In this document: one piece after another, positions 19,479 to 21,776 of the stretch | How the letters are laid out: each line of letters opens with the position of its first letter | Position numbering within the stretch: the first letter of the stretch is position 1 | DNA from: a virus | Virus record (IMG/VR): IMGVR_UViG_3300023251_000019 | Coordinates: 1 to 21,776 of that record | Length of the DNA: 21,776 nt | Reading direction: 5' to 3' (one strand) | Made by a program: the position numbers and the translations under genes | Notes under the pieces: model-generated | Databases searched by the model: none | Seen by the model: only the letters and a program-made list of their open reading frames with translations | Told to the model about the DNA's origin: nothing

Positions 19479-21776
19479 TAGTGTCTCAACTCCTCAAGAT
19501 TACGCAGCTCGATCCGGACCTCGCGGGTCAGTTTCTCGATGAACTGGTCGTCGAAGACGTGGTTGTCGCCCTCGATCGATACCAGCGGGCCGTTGAGATG
19601 TATTGTTGTGCCGCCACCAGGGCCGCCGCCTCGCATTTCCACTGGAATACTCCTGCCTCCGGAAAGCGGGACCACAGCCTCATCACCATGCAGCGTTTCT
19701 CGATGTCCGGATGCAGGGCCGCGAGCGATACCACCATATTTCCAGAAACCACCATCATCGCCATCGTCACCGCCCCATCCGCCGGTGCTGCCAAGTCCTT
19801 CGCCAAGACCTCCAAATCCTCCAAACCCGCCACTGCTCAATCCATCGCCGCCACCACCCCAGTTGGGATCACTATAAGCACCACTTTCAAAACCGGGGCT
19901 TGTTTCCATTCCAAAACCTGCAAAGCCGGGACCGTACGTAGCCGCCGAAGCGTAACCCAATCCGGGAGATACACTTCCGGGATCTACTCCATAATATCCT
20001 CCAATAGCTTGCTGCATAGGTGAATACAATCCCGGATAACTATGTATCGAAAGGCCGGTCGCTATAGAAGCCATAGCCGCTGCATGCGCATTTCTTCTGG
20101 AACTATATACATCTTCATACGCATCAAGCATCGGTTCATTCTGCCGCATATCGATAGCATCCCCAAAATAGTCCCCCAGATAGGCACCAAGCGTTTGCCC
20201 GACAATACCTGCTATCACACCGGGGACTCCTAACGTAGCCAGTCCGACATATCCCAGCAATGCTCCTATGTCATCCCAACCGAAATCACCCGGCATTCCT
20301 TCAATACCCGGCATATTTGCCACACCAAGAATTTCTCTTCCTACAGCGGGTACTCCACCAGTTAATATAGAAGTACCCAGTACCTCTGGACTCATCATAA
20401 CCTCTGCAAACTTAGAACCACTGATCAATCCACTGAGATTTAAGCCTAATCCAGCTCCTCCGATAATTGAATAGGTCTGAGCTGTCCCTTTAGCCAGCGC
20501 CTCCATAACAGCCGTATCTTGGACACCGGTACTCGCTCGCATTGCTTCCCCTAAACCACCAAAGTCACCACTATAACCGCCCTCTGCGACTCCAGCACGA
20601 ATCTTCTCTCCCATCTCTGGAGTAAGGATCATCTCTCCGGGGCGAGTCCAGACTGGGATCGTATCTTGACCTTTTCCTTTTGGCACTTCCCAAATTCCCT
20701 TTGCAGCAAACAATCCGCCAACAATCTCGGTGACAAAACCAATGGCAGCCACAGCAGCCGCTTCTACCAACATCGCAGCGACTGTCCGTATAACAATATC
20801 CAGCATGTTATCCCAAAGGGATTCCCAGGAACTTGCCATCTCGTCCCAGTCACCCTTCATGCCGGCTACAAGAATGTCAGTCATGCTGGATTTCATTCCT
20901 GTCATGATCTGAGTCCATCCATCGTACATCGTCTGTGAGGTATTCATGTTATCTCTGGAGAAGTCACTCCACGCCACCTTCATAGTGTCGAGGACACCCC
21001 CATGCTTACGAGCCTCCTCATCCCAAAGCTTTGCTTTTTCGCCGGCGAGCCAGGTGTCGAGCAGATTTACGCCATCGGCGTAGGTTTCGTTTTGTCTGCC
21101 GAGAGACACGAGATGATTTTTATATTCGCTGTATTGCTTATCCAGGAGATTGCCCTTGTATTGATATTCGCTCAGGGCGTTCTTGTTCACGTCGTCCACC
21201 AGGCGCTCGTAGATCCGGGTGGATTCTTTGGCATAGTCCTCGTCGGCTTTGATTTTATCTTGCGATTGAGAATCAACCAGTTTCCCTATTTCCGCCGAGA
21301 CCCACTTCTCCACCTGCACATGATCAGATCCGGCTCGCTCGTAAGCATTCCCCTGATCGCGGATCTTTCTCACGGCATAGTCGTAATCGCCCAGGGTGAG
21401 TTCCTGATATTTGTCCGAGAAGTCCTCGGTCGCCTTGATTTTATCTTGTGACCCTTTGTCGGCCAGGTCCTTAATTTCCGCAGCAACCCATTCTTCCACC
21501 TGCACATGATCAGATCCGGCTCGCTCGTAAGCATTCCCCTGATCGCGGATCTTTCTCACGGCATAGTCGTAATCGCCCAGGGTGAGTTCCTGATATTTCT
21601 TCGAGAAGTCCGCCGCGAGCTTTTCGCGTTCCTTCGCGGCCTTGACCGCCGCCTTTTGAGAGTCTTTGATTCGTTTTAACTCAGCGGCAGTTTCTTTATT
21701 TCGAATACGCCCCATATCTTGCGCATGAATTAGCCATATATCTTTAATTTTAGTTGCTGCAGTTTTTGTAACTCCT
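19478..21776 (-). CDS. Tail tape-measure protein, 5' end outside the window
   Basis: The frame is open past the first ATG (21715) to the window edge (KTAATKIKDIWLIHAQDM), so the true start lies further on. More than 760 residues are visible. The N-terminal half is charged coiled coil with a 62-residue tandem repeat. Next come a hydrophobic stretch (VIRTVAAMLVEAAAVAAIGFVTEIVGGLFAAKG), further helical and small-residue segments, and a glycine-rich tail (about 610-690). The C-terminal GGIARGPASGHRETLHGDEAVVPL is the ending typical of phage tape-measure proteins. These proteins set tail length and help DNA pass into the cell; membrane-active segments fit that. The next gene starts in the stop codon (TAATG). 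Confidence 0.85.
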   Translation of the reverse strand, partial: GVTKTAATKIKDIWLIHAQDMGRIRNKETAAELKRIKDSQKAAVKAAKEREKLAADFSKKYQELTLGDYDYAVRKIRDQGNAYERAGSDHVQVEEWVAAEIKDLADKGSQDKIKATEDFSDKYQELTLGDYDYAVRKIRDQGNAYERAGSDHVQVEKWVSAEIGKLVDSQSQDKIKADEDYAKESTRIYERLVDDVNKNALSEYQYKGNLLDKQYSEYKNHLVSLGRQNETYADGVNLLDTWLAGEKAKLWDEEARKHGGVLDTMKVAWSDFSRDNMNTSQTMYDGWTQIMTGMKSSMTDILVAGMKGDWDEMASSWESLWDNMLDIVIRTVAAMLVEAAAVAAIGFVTEIVGGLFAAKGIWEVPKGKGQDTIPVWTRPGEMILTPEMGEKIRAGVAEGGYSGDFGGLGEAMRASTGVQDTAVMEALAKGTAQTYSIIGGAGLGLNLSGLISGSKFAEVMMSPEVLGTSILTGGVPAVGREILGVANMPGIEGMPGDFGWDDIGALLGYVGLATLGVPGVIAGIVGQTLGAYLGDYFGDAIDMRQNEPMLDAYEDVYSSRRNAHAAAMASIATGLSIHSYPGLYSPMQQAIGGYYGVDPGSVSPGLGYASAATYGPGFAGFGMETSPGFESGAYSDPNWGGGGDGLSSGGFGGFGGLGEGLGSTGGWGGDDGDDGGFWKYGGIARGPASGHRETLHGDEAVVPLSGGRSIPVEMRGGGPGGGTTIHLNGPLVSIEGDNHVFDDQFIEKLTREVRIELRNLEELRH
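21309..21598. repeat. 104-bp perfect direct repeat inside the tape-measure gene
   Basis: 21309-21412 is identical to 21495-21598, at a spacing of 186 bp (62 codons). Similarity continues beyond the perfect part. The encoded unit contains KYQELTLGDYDYAVRKI and GSDHVQVEEW (or KW). A third diverged unit may follow (SEYQYKGNLLDKQYSEY ... LLDTWLAGEKAKL). Confidence 0.95.

Noticed and set aside
1-21776. tRNA, rRNA, riboswitch, IS element or integrase/att site
   Set aside because: No cloverleaf, transposase or recombinase-like protein and no terminal inverted repeats were seen.

Overview
This is a phage or prophage segment. All supported genes lie on the minus strand, so the biological order runs from base 21776 down to base 1. 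Genes are packed with ATGA or TAATG overlaps and mostly purine-rich ribosome binding sites, as in a bacterial dsDNA tailed phage. The gene set combines tail genes, a replication module and a probable packaging gene. No capsid, portal, large terminase, integrase, tRNA or rRNA gene is visible. The long tape-measure gene followed by tip-type proteins suggests a siphovirus-like tail. The host cannot be named from this sequence.

Layout in transcription order. (1) 21776-15134 is the tail module: a tape-measure protein (its start lies outside the window), three larger tail-tip or hub-type proteins, and three small structural-looking proteins. (2) 15134-12323 is a complete diversity-generating retroelement (DGR). 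It has a target gene whose last codons form a variable repeat (VR), an Avd-type accessory gene, a template repeat (TR) and a reverse transcriptase. TR and VR match over 109 bp with 9 mismatches, and every mismatch lies at a template adenine. (3) 12229-12161 holds a good sigma70-type promoter in front of a putative helix-turn-helix gene, probably opening the next transcription unit. (4) 11769-9284 carries small genes of unknown function, several with one membrane segment. (5) 9291-5474 is the replication module: a D5/P4-type SF3 helicase, a 460-bp non-coding stretch with GGGAGGGTT iteron-like repeats and an AT-rich tract (candidate origin), a separate paralogue of the helicase C-terminal domain, and a CHC2/Toprim primase. 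(6) 5477-2265 carries a ParB-methyltransferase fusion, a zinc-finger PD-(D/E)XK (Vsr-like) endonuclease that looks like a homing endonuclease, a SLOG-family protein and a probable small terminase subunit. (7) 2195-1 is a run of very small genes, several zinc-finger-like, joined by a near-identical stop/ribosome-binding leader, followed by a second DNA methyltransferase flanked by a 52-bp direct repeat.

How it works together. The DGR would copy the TR RNA with adenine errors and overwrite the end of the target gene. The target is a C-type-lectin/FGE-like protein placed directly after the tail-tip genes, so the likely outcome is a changeable receptor-binding surface. The primase, helicase and candidate origin would replicate the genome, and the two methyltransferases could protect it from host restriction. 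The most notable items are the DGR, the candidate origin with the duplicated helicase domain, and the repeated-leader cassette of small genes.
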